64,000 nt of DNA from Pseudomonas eucalypticola (GTDB lineage Bacteria > Pseudomonadota > Gammaproteobacteria > Pseudomonadales > Pseudomonadaceae), in the NCBI RefSeq assembly GCF_013374995.1, contig NZ_CP056030.1:892501-956500 (forward strand), given 5' to 3'. This document shows, one piece after another, positions 19,948-29,746 of this stretch. Both the position numbers and the translations under genes were made by a program. Below the pieces are notes generated by a model. It worked only from the letters and a program-made list of their open reading frames with translations. It made no database searches and was not told the DNA's origin. Position 1 is the first letter of the stretch. Each line of letters starts with the position of its first letter.

Positions 19948-20712
19948 ATGAATACTTTGTTTGCGCTGTATCAGGAAATGGGCTGGGGCTTGTCGCTGCT
20001 GGTGCTGGCGACCTTCCTGCTGGCAGGCACCGTCAAGGGGGTGATAGGCCTGGGGCTGCCGACCGTGTCGATGGGTTTGCTCGGGCTGGCTATGGCTCCG
20101 GCGCAGGCTGCGGCCTTGCTCATCGTGCCGTCGACGTTCACCAACCTCTGGCAATTGATGCTGGGCGGCCACCTGCGCAGGCTGCTCCTGCGCCTATGGC
20201 CGATGCTGCTGGCGATATTCGTCGGCACTGCAGCGGGCAGCCTGTGGCTGGGCATCGATGGCGGCCCTTGGGTGGTTCGGGCGTTGGGCGCGGCGCTGGT
20301 CCTGTACTGCCTGTGCGGACTGTTCCTGCCCACCCTGCGGGTGCCGCGCAAGCATGAACGCTGGCTGGGACCGCTGTGCGGCGTGCTGACCGGTATCGTC
20401 ACCGCTGCCACCGGGGTCTTCGTCATGCCGGCGGTGCCTTACCTTCAGGCCCTGGGCTTGAGCCGGGACGAACTGGTGCAGGCACTGGGCCTTTCCTTCA
20501 CGGTCTCGACCGTGGCGCTGGCGCTGGGCTTGCTGTGGCACGGACAATTGGGTGGTGGCGCACTGGGCGCCTCGTTGCTGATGCTGCTGCCGGCCCTGCT
20601 GGGCATGCAGTTGGGGCAGTGGTTGCGCCAGCGCATCAGCGCCGTGGTATTCAAGCGGGTATTCTTCGTCGGTCTGGCGCTGCTGGGCACACACCTGCTC
20701 ATCAATGGCTGA
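19948..20712 (+). CDS. TauE/SafE-family membrane exporter
   Basis: The protein has 254 aa and about eight hydrophobic segments. It has the TauE/SafE pattern, with two related halves: LLAGTVKGVIGLGLPTVSM near the N-terminus and LTGIVTAATGVFVMPAVPYLQALGL in the middle. The family moves sulfite, sulfoacetate or other organic anions across the inner membrane. The ATG at 19948 is preferred, but one at 19933 is also possible. It is paired with the divergent LysR gene, so it is probably inducible; the substrate cannot be told from the sequence. Confidence 0.87.
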   Translation: MNTLFALYQEMGWGLSLLVLATFLLAGTVKGVIGLGLPTVSMGLLGLAMAPAQAAALLIVPSTFTNLWQLMLGGHLRRLLLRLWPMLLAIFVGTAAGSLWLGIDGGPWVVRALGAALVLYCLCGLFLPTLRVPRKHERWLGPLCGVLTGIVTAATGVFVMPAVPYLQALGLSRDELVQALGLSFTVSTVALALGLLWHGQLGGGALGASLLMLLPALLGMQLGQWLRQRISAVVFKRVFFVGLALLGTHLLING

Positions 20713-20743
20713 AGGCCTGCAGCGCCTGCCTGGGTGGTAGCGC

Positions 20744-21058
20744 TTACGCCACCGCGCTGGACGGGCTGAGCATTTCAATGCGCTGGAATTCGAAGTCCAC
20801 TTCCAGGTATTCCATGCGCTGCTCGGCGAAGGCAGCCATGTGCGGCAGCGCCGAATGCACGTCCAGGTCCGCCTTGGTGGCCCAGATTTCATAGAACAGA
20901 AACAGGGTGGGGTCGTTCAGGTCGCGCAGCATGTGGTACTCGATGCAGCCGGGCTCACTCCGACTGGCCTGCACATGCCCCAGGAACAGTTGGTGGAAGG
21001 CGTCGGCCATGTGCGGCTTGGTCTTGGCCTTGACGATAAAACCATATTGCTCGGTCAT
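20744..21058 (-). CDS. Antibiotic-biosynthesis-monooxygenase (ABM) domain protein
   Basis: The protein has 104 aa, one ABM/YgiN-like ferredoxin-fold domain: YGFIVKAKTKPHMADAFHQLF, SRSEPGCIEYHMLRDLNDPTLFLFYEIW and HSALPHMAAF are typical. E. coli YgiN acts as a quinol monooxygenase and works next to MdaB. Here the gene is divergent from mdaB (150 nt apart), which supports a shared role in quinone redox cycling or stress. Single-domain ABM proteins vary in function, so the substrate is not certain. Confidence 0.85.
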   Translation of the reverse strand: MTEQYGFIVKAKTKPHMADAFHQLFLGHVQASRSEPGCIEYHMLRDLNDPTLFLFYEIWATKADLDVHSALPHMAAFAEQRMEYLEVDFEFQRIEMLSPSSAVA

Positions 21059-21210
21059 GGGGTTTCTCCGGATAGGGTGGCCTATAGTCTACCGGCAATA
21101 ATAAGTTCGCATTCGTGCATCCATGGCAAATGTATTTTGCCCTGGCGTGGCTTACTCCGCCCGCGTGAGGCCGGTAAAGTGCGCTCCATTCCTTTACCGA
21201 GACCTTTTCC

Positions 21211-21801
21211 ATGAAAAAGATTCTGTTGCTCAATGGCGGCAAGCAATTCGCCCATTCCGCTGGCCGCTACAACACCACCCTGCACGAAGCCGCCGTGGCT
21301 GTGCTCGACCATGCCGGGTTCGACCTGAAGACCACTTTCATCGACGGTGGTTATGACGTTGGTGAAGAAGTGCAGAAATTCCTCTGGGCCGACGTGATCA
21401 TCTATCAGATGCCGGGCTGGTGGATGGGCGCGCCGTGGACCGTGAAGAAGTACATCGACGAAGTCTTCACCGAAGGCCACGGCAGCCTGTACGCCAACGA
21501 CGGCCGCACCCGCTCCGATGCCTCGCAAAAGTACGGCAGCGGTGGCCTGGTGCATGACAAGCGCTACATGCTGTCGCTGACCTGGAACGCCCCGCAGCAA
21601 GCGTTCGACGACCCTACCGACTTCTTCGAGGCCAAGGGCGTTGACGCGGTGTATTTCCCGTTCCACAAAGCCAACCAGTTCCTGGGCATGAGCGGCCTGC
21701 CGACCTTCCTGGCCGTGGACGTGATGAAGCGCCCGAACATCGAGGCCGACGTCGAGCGCTACAAGGCCCACTTGGCCCAAGTGCTGGGTTTCAACCTGTA
21801 A
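21211..21801 (+). CDS. mdaB: NAD(P)H:quinone oxidoreductase, MdaB type
   Basis: The protein has 196 aa of the flavodoxin-like fold. It begins KKILLLNGGKQFAHSAGRYN; the segments YQMPGWWMGAPWTVKKYIDEVF and GGLVHDKRYMLSLTWNAP are those of MdaB (modulator of drug activity B), an FAD-dependent two-electron quinone reductase. It is divergent from an ABM (YgiN-like) gene, and a LysR gene broken by a stop codon follows on the same strand. Confidence 0.92.
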   Translation: MKKILLLNGGKQFAHSAGRYNTTLHEAAVAVLDHAGFDLKTTFIDGGYDVGEEVQKFLWADVIIYQMPGWWMGAPWTVKKYIDEVFTEGHGSLYANDGRTRSDASQKYGSGGLVHDKRYMLSLTWNAPQQAFDDPTDFFEAKGVDAVYFPFHKANQFLGMSGLPTFLAVDVMKRPNIEADVERYKAHLAQVLGFNL

Positions 21802-21877
21802 AAAGCCGGCCCACAGGGTAAAGTACATGACCAGTGTGGGCGCCGCCCTGTCGGCCAGCTTTTCAGGAAAAACCAGG

Positions 21878-22783
21878 TTGAAAGCCAGATCCGACGAACT
21901 CCAGGTATTCATCTCGGTCATCGAGTGCGGTTCCATCTCGGCGGCCGCCGAACAGGTCGGCCAGACCCCCTCGGCTATCAGCCGAACCCTGTCGCGGCTG
22001 GAAACCAAGCTCGATACCACCCTGATCAACCGAACGACCCGGCGCATGGACCTGACCGAAGAGGGCAAGTATTTCTTCGAGCGCGCCAAGCAGATCCTGC
22101 AGCAAATGGAATAGCTGGAAGAGCGCCTGGCCCTGCGTCATCAAACCCCTTCCGGCCGCCTGCGGGTCAATGCCGCCGCGCCGTTCATGCTGCATGCCAT
22201 CGTTCCCCACATGGGGGAATTTCGCGCACGTTTCCCCGATATCAGCCTGGAGTTGAACACCGACGACCTGTTGATCGACCTGCTGGAGCAGAGCACGGAC
22301 GTGGCCATCCGCATCGGCGTGCTGGCGGACTCCACCTTGCACGCTCGCCTGTTGGGCCGCAGCCCATTGAACATTCTCGCCAGCCCCGAGTACCTTCGCC
22401 GCCGAGGCACACCGCTGCAAGTAGAAGACCTTGATGAGCACAGCCTGCTGGGCTTCACCCAGCCCGACCACCTGAACCAGTGGCCGCTGCGCAATGCCGA
22501 CGGCGACCGCTGGCCGGCCAGCCCGAGCCTGTCCGCTTCCAGCGGCGAGACCCTGCGCCAGCTGGCGCTGGCCGGCGAGGGCATCGCCTGCCTGTCCGAC
22601 TTCATGACCCGCCATGACATCGACCAAGGCCGCCTGGTGCCGCTGCTGGCCCAAGCCAACAGTGGCTACCGCCAGCCGATCCACGCGGTGTACTACCGCA
22701 ACTCGCAGTTGGCCCTGCGCATCCAGTGCTTCCTGGATTTCATGCAGGAAAAGCTGGCCCCCTATGCACACCCGCAAACGTGA
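21878..22783 (+). pseudogene. LysR-family regulator with an in-frame amber codon
   Basis: The reading frame encodes a full-length LysR protein (about 301 codons) except for a TAG at 22112-22114, after residue 78. Upstream is the complete HTH domain (DELQVFISVIECGSISAAAE; SAISRTLSRLETKLD). Immediately downstream, in the same frame, come LEERLALRHQTPSGRLRVNA and the whole effector domain. The family usually has Glu at this place (QMEELEERL-like), so one GAG-to-TAG change explains it. No frameshift is present. The start may be TTG 21878 or ATG 21827. It follows mdaB by about 75 nt and probably regulated it. It could be a recent nonsense mutation, a sequencing error, or a gene read by amber suppression. 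Confidence 0.85.
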
Positions 22784-22877
22784 ACAGCGGTGCGTCTTTG
22801 CCAATGTAGGGGTTGAATCCTTGCCCTTCATGAGCCTAACTGTTGCCTCGAACCCATAACAACAGTAAGGACACCCG

Positions 22878-24545
22878 ATGCGTATTGTGTTGTTCAAGAC
22901 CCTTGCCCTGAGTGCCGCCATCTTCGCCAGCACCCCTTCCTGGGCCGCATTGCTGGACCATGGCGCGGTGGCGGCCCCCGACCAATACGGCGCCAAGGTA
23001 GCGGCGCAGATCCTCAAGAAAGGCGGTAACGCCGTCGACGCCGCGGTGGCCACGGCCTTCACGCTGGCCGTCACCTATCCCGAGGCCGGCAACCTGGGGG
23101 GCGGTGGGTTCATGACCCTCTACGTCAAGGGCAAACCCTACTTCCTCGACTACCGTGAGACCGCGCCAAAGGCCGCCAGCCGCGACATGTACCTGAACGA
23201 AAAAGGCGAGGTCATCGAAAACCTCAGCCTGGTGGGCGCCAAGGCCAGCGGCGTGCCCGGCACCGTGCTGGGGCTGTGGGAGGCGCACAAGCGCTTCGGC
23301 AAGTTGCCCTGGGCCGAGCTGCTGACCCCGGCCATCGGCTATGCCAAGGAAGGTTTCACCGTCGCCGACAAACAGTTCCAGTACCGCCAGGACGCGCTCA
23401 AGCTGTTCAGCGGCAAGACCAACTTCAACGACTACTTCGGCACCATGAAGCCCGGGCAGACCTTCCGCCAGCCAGAACTGGCGCAGACCCTGGAGCGTAT
23501 CGCCGACCAGGGCGCCAAGGACTTCTACCAGGGCAAGACCGCCGACCTGCTGGTGGCGCAGATGCAGGCCGACCAAGGCCTGATTACCAAACAGGACCTG
23601 CAGGACTACAAGGTCAACTGGCGTGAGCCGCTGCACATCGATTGGCGCGGCAACATCATCTATACCGCGCCGCTGCCCAGTTCCGGCGGTATCGCCCTGG
23701 CCCAGTTGCTGGGCATCAAGGACATCCGCAAGGACGATTTCAAGGGCGTGGCCCTCAACTCCGCGCGCTATATCCACCTGCTGGCCGAAATCGAGAAGCG
23801 CGTATTCGCCGACCGCGCCAACTACCTGGGCGACCCGGACTTCAACGACGTCCCCGTCAACAAGCTGATCGCCCCGGCGTACCTGCTCAAGCGCGCGGAT
23901 GAAGTCAATCCCACCGCCATCTCGGCCACCGATGACGTCAAGCCTGGCCTGGAAGCCCACCAGACCACGCACTTCTCCATCGTCGACCATGACGGCAACG
24001 CCGTCAGCAACACCTACACCCTCAACTGGGACTACGGCAGCGGCGTCGTGGTCAAGGGCGCGGGCTTCCTGCTCAACGACGAGATGGACGATTTCAGTTC
24101 CAAGCCAGGCGTGGCCAACTCGTTCGGTGTGGTAGGCGGCGACGCCAATGCCATCGAACCGGGCAAGCGCATGTTGTCCTCCATGAGCCCCACCCTGGTG
24201 ACCCGTGACGGCCGGGTCACCCTGGTGGTCGGCACGCCGGGCGGCTCGCGGATCTTCACCTCCATTTTCCAGGTGCTCAACAACGTGTACGACTACCAGT
24301 TGCCGCTGACCAAGGCGGTGGCAGCCCAGCGCGTGCATCACCAGTTGTTGCCCAAGGACACCCTTTACTACGACAGCTTCGCGCCGTTGACCGGGCCGGT
24401 TGCCGATGAGCTCAAAGCCATGGGCTACACCCTGGAAGACCAGGGCTGGGAGATGGGCGACATCCAGGCCATCAAGGTCACCGGCAAGAAAGTCGAAACC
24501 GCGTCCGACCCGCGCGGCCGTGGCGTTGGCTTGCTGGCCAAGTAG
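22878..24545 (+). CDS. ggt: Gamma-glutamyltranspeptidase
   Basis: The protein has 555 aa with a signal peptide (MRIVLFKTLALSAAIFAS, cleaved after SWA). It is a periplasmic N-terminal nucleophile hydrolase that cleaves glutathione and other gamma-glutamyl compounds. Self-processing should occur before Thr363 in the TTHFSIVD motif, giving large and small subunits. Other signatures are GGNAVDAAVATAFTLAVTYPEAGNLGGGGFM and MLSSMSPTLV. It stands alone between the broken LysR gene and two lipoprotein genes. Confidence 0.95.
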   Translation: MRIVLFKTLALSAAIFASTPSWAALLDHGAVAAPDQYGAKVAAQILKKGGNAVDAAVATAFTLAVTYPEAGNLGGGGFMTLYVKGKPYFLDYRETAPKAASRDMYLNEKGEVIENLSLVGAKASGVPGTVLGLWEAHKRFGKLPWAELLTPAIGYAKEGFTVADKQFQYRQDALKLFSGKTNFNDYFGTMKPGQTFRQPELAQTLERIADQGAKDFYQGKTADLLVAQMQADQGLITKQDLQDYKVNWREPLHIDWRGNIIYTAPLPSSGGIALAQLLGIKDIRKDDFKGVALNSARYIHLLAEIEKRVFADRANYLGDPDFNDVPVNKLIAPAYLLKRADEVNPTAISATDDVKPGLEAHQTTHFSIVDHDGNAVSNTYTLNWDYGSGVVVKGAGFLLNDEMDDFSSKPGVANSFGVVGGDANAIEPGKRMLSSMSPTLVTRDGRVTLVVGTPGGSRIFTSIFQVLNNVYDYQLPLTKAVAAQRVHHQLLPKDTLYYDSFAPLTGPVADELKAMGYTLEDQGWEMGDIQAIKVTGKKVETASDPRGRGVGLLAK

Positions 24546-24557
24546 GCAGCGGCTTCG

Positions 24558-24579
24558 CGCCGGGGCCGCGGCCCCGGCG
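24558..24579. terminator. GC-only palindrome after ggt
   Basis: A perfect 22-bp palindrome centred on CCGCGG lies 13 nt after the ggt stop. It would fold into a very stable hairpin in RNA. No clear U-run follows, so it is only a probable terminator or mRNA-end stabiliser. Confidence 0.6.
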
Positions 24580-24670
24580 GGAAGTTCATGAATTTCCCCC
24601 GGTACTAGCGGTAAGATGGCCCTTTTTCAGCCATTGGGCCGGGCAGTCAGCCGGCAAACCAGGAATGCCC

Positions 24671-26122
24671 ATGAAACGCGTCGCCCTTGCCGTTGCCCTC
24701 GCAGCCATCGCTGCCTGCGCCCACCAGCCCGCGCCAGCGCCTGCTGCCCCCGTGGCCAAGGCCCAGCCGACGCTGAAGGTGCCCACACCCGTGGACAAAG
24801 GCAACCAGCTGATGTTCGACATGGTCAAGCGCACGCCGCTGAGCAACAGCGTGATGCGTGACGGCGACCAACTGAGCTTCATGGTGCTGCGCGCCAAGGA
24901 CGATACCTTGCGCCAGGATATCGCCATGCAGATCCAGGCGTCTTGCGTCGAGCCATCGGCCAGGTTGATGTACATCGATGGCGGCAAGCGTTCCTACGTG
25001 AAAAGCCAGGACGGCCTGTACATGCCCGCTGTGCGGATGCGCAAGGACGTGGCCGAAGCGCTGCTGAAAAACCCTGATTTCGTCGAGGCCTGCCGCAACA
25101 CGCCCAAGCCGGACTGGCGTGTGGTGCGCACCGCCGCCAACGGTCAGCAGACCCTGATCGACCGCAACAGTCTCAAACCCCAAGGCGACAGCCTGCGTTT
25201 CTGGACCGCCTGGGACGAGCCGGTGACCACCTTCGACCTGCCGTACTACGCGCCCATGGCGCAGAAACGTGAGTACGTGGCCGTGGACTGCAAGCAGCAG
25301 ACCCTCAAGGTACTGTCCGGTTTTGACCTGGACGAGCGCAACCGCGTGACCGATGGCATCATCCACTTCGTGCCCCAGGCCGAACCGCTTGCCGGCGATG
25401 TGGATAACCGCGCCACCTACAAGGCCGTATGCGCCAGCCCCGAAGCGCTGGCGGAGCTACCCGTGTTCAGCCCGCGCCTGAAGGCGCCCCTGGCCGGTCC
25501 ATACCCTGGCGTGATGGCCTTGCCGCTGGCCGCCATCAAAGCGCTGAACATGCCGGCCGCGCACAAGGCGCTGAACTACCTGGCCGAAACGGGTACCGCC
25601 AACGGCCCCAACGGCCCCGTGCCGCTGGACGTCGAAACCTTCCTGCAACGCGACGCTGCCAGCGGGCAGTTGGCCGTGCGCTCGCGCAGCGACAGCTTCG
25701 ACAGTAGCGAGATTTCCTTTCGTGGCCTGTTCTCGTTGGCCAGCAAGACCACGTTCCATGGCCTGGACACCGTGTTTGAAAGCAGCGCAGTGATCGACGC
25801 GCAGTTCCATGGCGACTGGCGGGCGATGCCGGTGGGCGGCACCCTGGGCCTGAACCTGGACACCAGCGCCGTCAGTGCCAACGCCGGCGCCGTCATCACC
25901 CGCACCACGGTGCAATGCGCCATCAAGGGCGAGGGCAGCGCCAGCAAGGTCAACCCGCGCTTGAGCGGCCAGGCCAAACTGTTGCGCTGCACCGTGGACA
26001 GCGACAAGCATCAGAGCGTCGATACCCTTTACTACTTGGAAGACTACGGTTACTTCTATCAGTCGGGTACCGACAAGAACGACCATTACTACAGCGAGCG
26101 CCAACTGCGCACGGTGCATTGA
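24671..26122 (+). CDS. Putative lipoprotein, first of a tandem paralogous pair
   Basis: The protein has 483 aa. The N-terminus MKRVALAVALAAIAAC is a lipoprotein signal with a lipobox ending in Cys16; the ATG at 24671 is chosen, with another two codons earlier. The mature part starts with an Ala/Pro-rich linker and has no domain that I recognise. It is paralogous to the next gene: both contain a NSVMRDGD or SIMREGD segment, PDWRVV or PDWKVV, LDERNRVTDG or VDERNQVTDG, SGQLAVRSRSDS or SGQLGVRVRADS, and the C-terminal YLEDYGYF plus GTDKN. Conserved Cys residues suggest disulfides. Probably anchored in the outer membrane; function unknown. Confidence 0.85.
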   Translation: MKRVALAVALAAIAACAHQPAPAPAAPVAKAQPTLKVPTPVDKGNQLMFDMVKRTPLSNSVMRDGDQLSFMVLRAKDDTLRQDIAMQIQASCVEPSARLMYIDGGKRSYVKSQDGLYMPAVRMRKDVAEALLKNPDFVEACRNTPKPDWRVVRTAANGQQTLIDRNSLKPQGDSLRFWTAWDEPVTTFDLPYYAPMAQKREYVAVDCKQQTLKVLSGFDLDERNRVTDGIIHFVPQAEPLAGDVDNRATYKAVCASPEALAELPVFSPRLKAPLAGPYPGVMALPLAAIKALNMPAAHKALNYLAETGTANGPNGPVPLDVETFLQRDAASGQLAVRSRSDSFDSSEISFRGLFSLASKTTFHGLDTVFESSAVIDAQFHGDWRAMPVGGTLGLNLDTSAVSANAGAVITRTTVQCAIKGEGSASKVNPRLSGQAKLLRCTVDSDKHQSVDTLYYLEDYGYFYQSGTDKNDHYYSERQLRTVH

Positions 26123-26163
26123 TCTGTAGCGGCCCCCACAGGTGCTTCATGGAGAGAATACCT

Positions 26164-27591
26164 ATGCAACGTCTGCCCCTGGCGCTGCTCGTCACCCTCG
26201 TGGCCGGGTGCGCGCAGCAAGCGCCGCAACCTGAAGCGCCCAAGGCCCACGAGCCGAGCGAAGCGCAGAAAATGCTTAGCGACACCCTGGCCCTGCCGCC
26301 GGTGCCCGAATCGATAATGCGTGAAGGCGACACGCTCAGCTACCTGGTGGTACCACCGGTTACCGCGCAGCAGCCTTATCCATTCGCGACCCAGGTGGCG
26401 GCGTCGTGTACCACGTTCGACGCCAGCCTTGCCTACGTTCAAGGCGAGAAACGCGTGTACTTCGGCAGCAGCAATGGCCGCTACATGCCGGCGCGCAGTG
26501 TGCCCGAGGAGCTGGCCGAGCCGCTGAAAACCAATGCTGCCTTCAAGGCTGCCTGCCAGGCCACGGCCAAGCCCGATTGGAAGGTGGTCAAGGGCGGCAC
26601 GGATGTGTTCTGGGTGTTGCTGGACCGCAACAGCCTCACGCCCCAGGGTAGCGAAATTCGCTTCTGGGCGGCGCTGGACGAACCTGCCATCACCCTGGGC
26701 CGGCCATACGGCGCGCCCAGCGCGCAAAAGCGCGAACACTATGCCGTGGATTGCGCCAAACAGAGCTATCGCCTGTTGATGGGCTATGACGTGGATGAGC
26801 GCAACCAGGTAACTGACGGCAAGCTGTTCAAGGACCCACAGCCCCAGCCCATCAGCAGCGGCGTGGCGCAATACCAGACGCTCTTTCGCACGGTGTGTGG
26901 CGGCACCGATGGCGTGGCTGCCCTTGCTGCCTACACCCCGCGCACCAAAGCGCCGCTTGACGCGCCCTTGCCAGCAGTAGGGGCGGTACCGCTCACGGCC
27001 ATCAAGCACCTGAACCTGACGCCGCCGGCCAAGCAGCTCAAGCAAACCCTGGAAACCGGCATGGCCAATACGGCCAAGAGCAACCTGCCGATTCGCGAGG
27101 AACGCTTCATTCAGGTAGACAAGGCCAGCGGCCAACTGGGGGTGCGCGTGCGCGCCGACAGCTATGAAGGCAGCGAAGTGAGTTTTCGTGGGCTGATCTC
27201 GCTGGCGCAGAAAACCCGATTCTTCGGCAAGACGCCGATGAGCGAAGAAGCCATGCTCACCAACCTGACCTTCACCGGTGACTGGCAGCAGATGCCCGTT
27301 GGCAAGGAGCTGACCTACACCACCCAGGGCAAGCGCAAGAACTCGATGATGGGTGACCTGGGCGAAAGCCGGCAAGTGGTCAAGTGCCAGGTGGACAGCG
27401 AGGCACCGGCGGCGCAGATCAATGCCAGCCTCAGCGGGCAGGCGAAGAAACTGCGTTGCAGCGGCGAAGGGGACAAGTACAACCGCGTGGACACGGTGTG
27501 GTACCTGGAGGACTACGGGTATTTCTTCAAGCAGGGCACCGACAAGAATGCGCTCTACTACGATGAGCGCACGCTCGAGACGGTCCAGTAA
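26164..27591 (+). CDS. Putative lipoprotein, second of a tandem paralogous pair
   Basis: The protein has 475 aa; the start at 26164 has a GGAGAG site upstream and gives a clean lipoprotein signal, MQRLPLALLVTLVAGC, with Cys16 in the lipobox. It is collinear with the previous protein over its whole length, ending YLEDYGYFFKQGTDKN. Spacing of about 40 nt suggests co-transcription. The pair must come from an old tandem duplication, since the sequences have diverged considerably. No enzymatic motif is visible. Confidence 0.85.
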   Translation: MQRLPLALLVTLVAGCAQQAPQPEAPKAHEPSEAQKMLSDTLALPPVPESIMREGDTLSYLVVPPVTAQQPYPFATQVAASCTTFDASLAYVQGEKRVYFGSSNGRYMPARSVPEELAEPLKTNAAFKAACQATAKPDWKVVKGGTDVFWVLLDRNSLTPQGSEIRFWAALDEPAITLGRPYGAPSAQKREHYAVDCAKQSYRLLMGYDVDERNQVTDGKLFKDPQPQPISSGVAQYQTLFRTVCGGTDGVAALAAYTPRTKAPLDAPLPAVGAVPLTAIKHLNLTPPAKQLKQTLETGMANTAKSNLPIREERFIQVDKASGQLGVRVRADSYEGSEVSFRGLISLAQKTRFFGKTPMSEEAMLTNLTFTGDWQQMPVGKELTYTTQGKRKNSMMGDLGESRQVVKCQVDSEAPAAQINASLSGQAKKLRCSGEGDKYNRVDTVWYLEDYGYFFKQGTDKNALYYDERTLETVQ

Positions 27592-27596
27592 CCCCC

Positions 27597-27632
27597 TTCC
27601 CGCGCTTCGCCCGGCCGGGCGAAGCGCGGGAA
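27597..27632. repeat. 36-bp perfect palindrome, double REP/bidirectional terminator
   Basis: TTCCCGCGCTTCGCCCGG is followed directly by its exact reverse complement, with no spacer. The half-site resembles the REP unit of this genome (TTCCCGAGCTTCGCCCGG). It fills the 55-nt gap between two convergent genes, so it could terminate both transcripts. Confidence 0.85.
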
Positions 27633-27646
27633 AAGGCCGCCGCTGT

Positions 27647-29551
27647 CTACACGCGGAAGTGGCTGACCATCATCTGCAACTGCCCACCCAGGCGTGCCAG
27701 CTCGACGCTGGACGCTGCGGTTTCTTCGCTGGCCGCGGCGGTCTGTTCCGATACATCGCGCACGTTGATGATGCTGCGGCTGATCTCTTCGGCCACCGAG
27801 CTCTGTTGCTCGGCCGCCGCGGCGATCTGCTGGTTCATCAGCTGGATGTTGGACACGGTGCGGGTGATGTTTTCCAGTGATACACCGGCCTGGCGGGTCA
27901 GGGCCACGCTGCTGTCGGTCAGCTCGCGGCTGCTGAGCATCACGTTGGCGACTTGCTGGGTACCGGTCTGCAGGCCGGCTACCAGGCCTTCGATTTCCTC
28001 GGTGGACTTCTGCGTGCGCTGGGCCAGGCCCCGCACTTCGTCGGCCACCACGGCAAAGCCCCGGCCAGCCTCGCCGGCGCGGGCCGCTTCGATGGCGGCG
28101 TTCAACGCCAGCAGGTTGGTCTGCTCGGCCACGGCCTTGATCACGTCCATGACCTTGCCGATCTTGTCGCTTTCCTTCTGCAACTCCCCCATGGCTTCGG
28201 TGGAGCGCTTGACCTCACTGGCCAGGCGCTCGATCTGGTCGATGGCCTGGTTGACCACCTTGTCACCGTCACGGGCCTGGCCGTCGGCGTCGGTGGCGGC
28301 CATGGAAGCCTGCTCGGCATTGCGCGCCACTTCCTGCACGGTCGCGGTCATTTCATGCATGGCCGTGGCCACCTGGTCGGTCTCCACTTTCTGATTGTTG
28401 ACCCCGGCGCTGGTCTGCTCGGTCACGGCGGACAGCTCTTCCGCCGCGCTGGCGATCTGGGTCACGCCGTCGCGGATGCTGGTGATCAGCTCGCGCAAGG
28501 TGGTGCCCATGTTCTGGATGCCTTGTTGCAGCACGCCCAGCTCGTCCTTGCGGGTCACCCGCAATGTCTCGGTCAGGTCGCCGTCGGCGATACGCTTGAC
28601 CGCTATCAGGGTGTCCTGAAGTGGCCGGGTGATCTGGCGGGTGATGATCAGGGCTGCGGCAATCCCGAAGAACAGCGCCAGCAGGGTGGCAATGGTCTGC
28701 ACGGTACGGGCCTGGGCGCTTTCGCTGTCGCGGCGGTCGAGCTGGATCTGGTACAGGGCATCGCTCAGGCGCACGATTTCACTACCCTGATCGGTCATTT
28801 CCTTGCGCGCCTGGACGATGTCGGCATTGGCGCTCTTGAAGCTGGTCAGCGCCTGGCGATAACTGGCGACCGAGGTTTCGTACTGGCGCAGGTTCTCCGG
28901 TTGCGAGGCCAGCGCGGCCTGGAGCGCCGGCAGCCCGGCCTGTGCGGCATCCAGGCGGGCAAACGCAGCCTGCTCGTTGGCGGCGCTGGCATCGGCCAGG
29001 TAGCCGCGCACTTCATAGCGCACCACCAGCAGCAATTCCTTGGCCTTGTCCACGGCCAGTACTTCATCCAGGCGGCGGTCGGCCTGGACGCCCTGGCTGA
29101 TCTTGTCCAGCGCCGCGAAGGCGCTGGCAGCGGTGTCGTTCAGGCCTTGGCGCGCAGCGTTGCTGGTGCGGTAGGCGGCACGCATCTTGTTCAGCGAAAC
29201 CTTGTAGGCTTCCAGCTGACCGTTCTGCTCCTTGAGCAGCTTGATGTTCTCCGGGCTCTTGAACGTGCCGAGGATTTTCTGCTGTTGGGCTTCGAAGCCG
29301 TCCAGGGTGGTTTGCACCAGTTGCGCGGCCGTGTCGTCGCCGTTGGCGAGCATGTATTGCAAACGCGCCACGCGCAGTTTGGTCAGGGCAGAGTTGAGCT
29401 GGGTGATGTCACTCATCCAGTTGCTGCGGTCGATGAGCCCGCCCATGCTGTTCCAGCCTGTCAGGGCCAGCAGGGTCGTCAGGACCAGCACCAGGCCGAA
29501 GCCCAGGCCGAGTTTTTTGTTCACGCTGATGTTGGCAAACCAACTGTTCAT
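27647..29551 (-). CDS. Methyl-accepting chemotaxis protein with HBM sensor domain
   Basis: The protein has 634 aa. A transmembrane helix (about 11-30) is followed by a ~250-residue periplasmic all-helical domain, a second transmembrane helix (about 285-305, [19 protein letters not shown]), a HAMP domain and a cytoplasmic signalling domain with the conserved hairpin tip [19 protein letters not shown]. The N-terminus, [18 protein letters not shown], and the sensor layout match the helical-bimodular (HBM) receptors such as P. putida McpS/McpQ, which bind TCA-cycle acids. Its own ligand is not known. It is next to the methylamine cluster but transcribed from its own promoter. Confidence 0.93.
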   Translation of the reverse strand: MNSWFANISVNKKLGLGFGLVLVLTTLLALTGWNSMGGLIDRSNWMSDITQLNSALTKLRVARLQYMLANGDDTAAQLVQTTLDGFEAQQQKILGTFKSPENIKLLKEQNGQLEAYKVSLNKMRAAYRTSNAARQGLNDTAASAFAALDKISQGVQADRRLDEVLAVDKAKELLLVVRYEVRGYLADASAANEQAAFARLDAAQAGLPALQAALASQPENLRQYETSVASYRQALTSFKSANADIVQARKEMTDQGSEIVRLSDALYQIQLDRRDSESAQARTVQTIATLLALFFGIAAALIITRQITRPLQDTLIAVKRIADGDLTETLRVTRKDELGVLQQGIQNMGTTLRELITSIRDGVTQIASAAEELSAVTEQTSAGVNNQKVETDQVATAMHEMTATVQEVARNAEQASMAATDADGQARDGDKVVNQAIDQIERLASEVKRSTEAMGELQKESDKIGKVMDVIKAVAEQTNLLALNAAIEAARAGEAGRGFAVVADEVRGLAQRTQKSTEEIEGLVAGLQTGTQQVANVMLSSRELTDSSVALTRQAGVSLENITRTVSNIQLMNQQIAAAAEQQSSVAEEISRSIINVRDVSEQTAAASEETAASSVELARLGGQLQMMVSHFRV

Positions 29552-29716
29552 GCATTCCCTCCAGAAACGTTTGTGCGCTACTTGATCGTTGGTTGCTGGG
29601 GTGCATTTTCTTATCGTTGGCGGCCAGCAGATTTTTTCTTCTTAGGCACGGAGTATCGGCGGCGGGAGGGGAAACATGAAAATTTAGTCATGACCGTTGG
29701 GCGGACAATCGAATCG

Positions 29717-29741
29717 CTGCCCCCCTTCAACAGGGGGGCAG
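29717..29741. terminator. Hairpin after the mgd operon
   Basis: CTGCCCCCC and GGGGGGCAG form a perfect 9-bp stem with a 7-nt loop, 5 nt beyond the mgdD stop on the minus strand. No strong U-run follows on that strand. It should end or protect the long mgd-folD-purU mRNA. Confidence 0.7.
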
Positions 29742-29746
29742 GGCGT

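Noticed and set aside
22836..24341. Minus-strand open frame opposite ggt
   Set aside because: ggt is unmistakable on the plus strand; the antisense frame is a codon-bias shadow.
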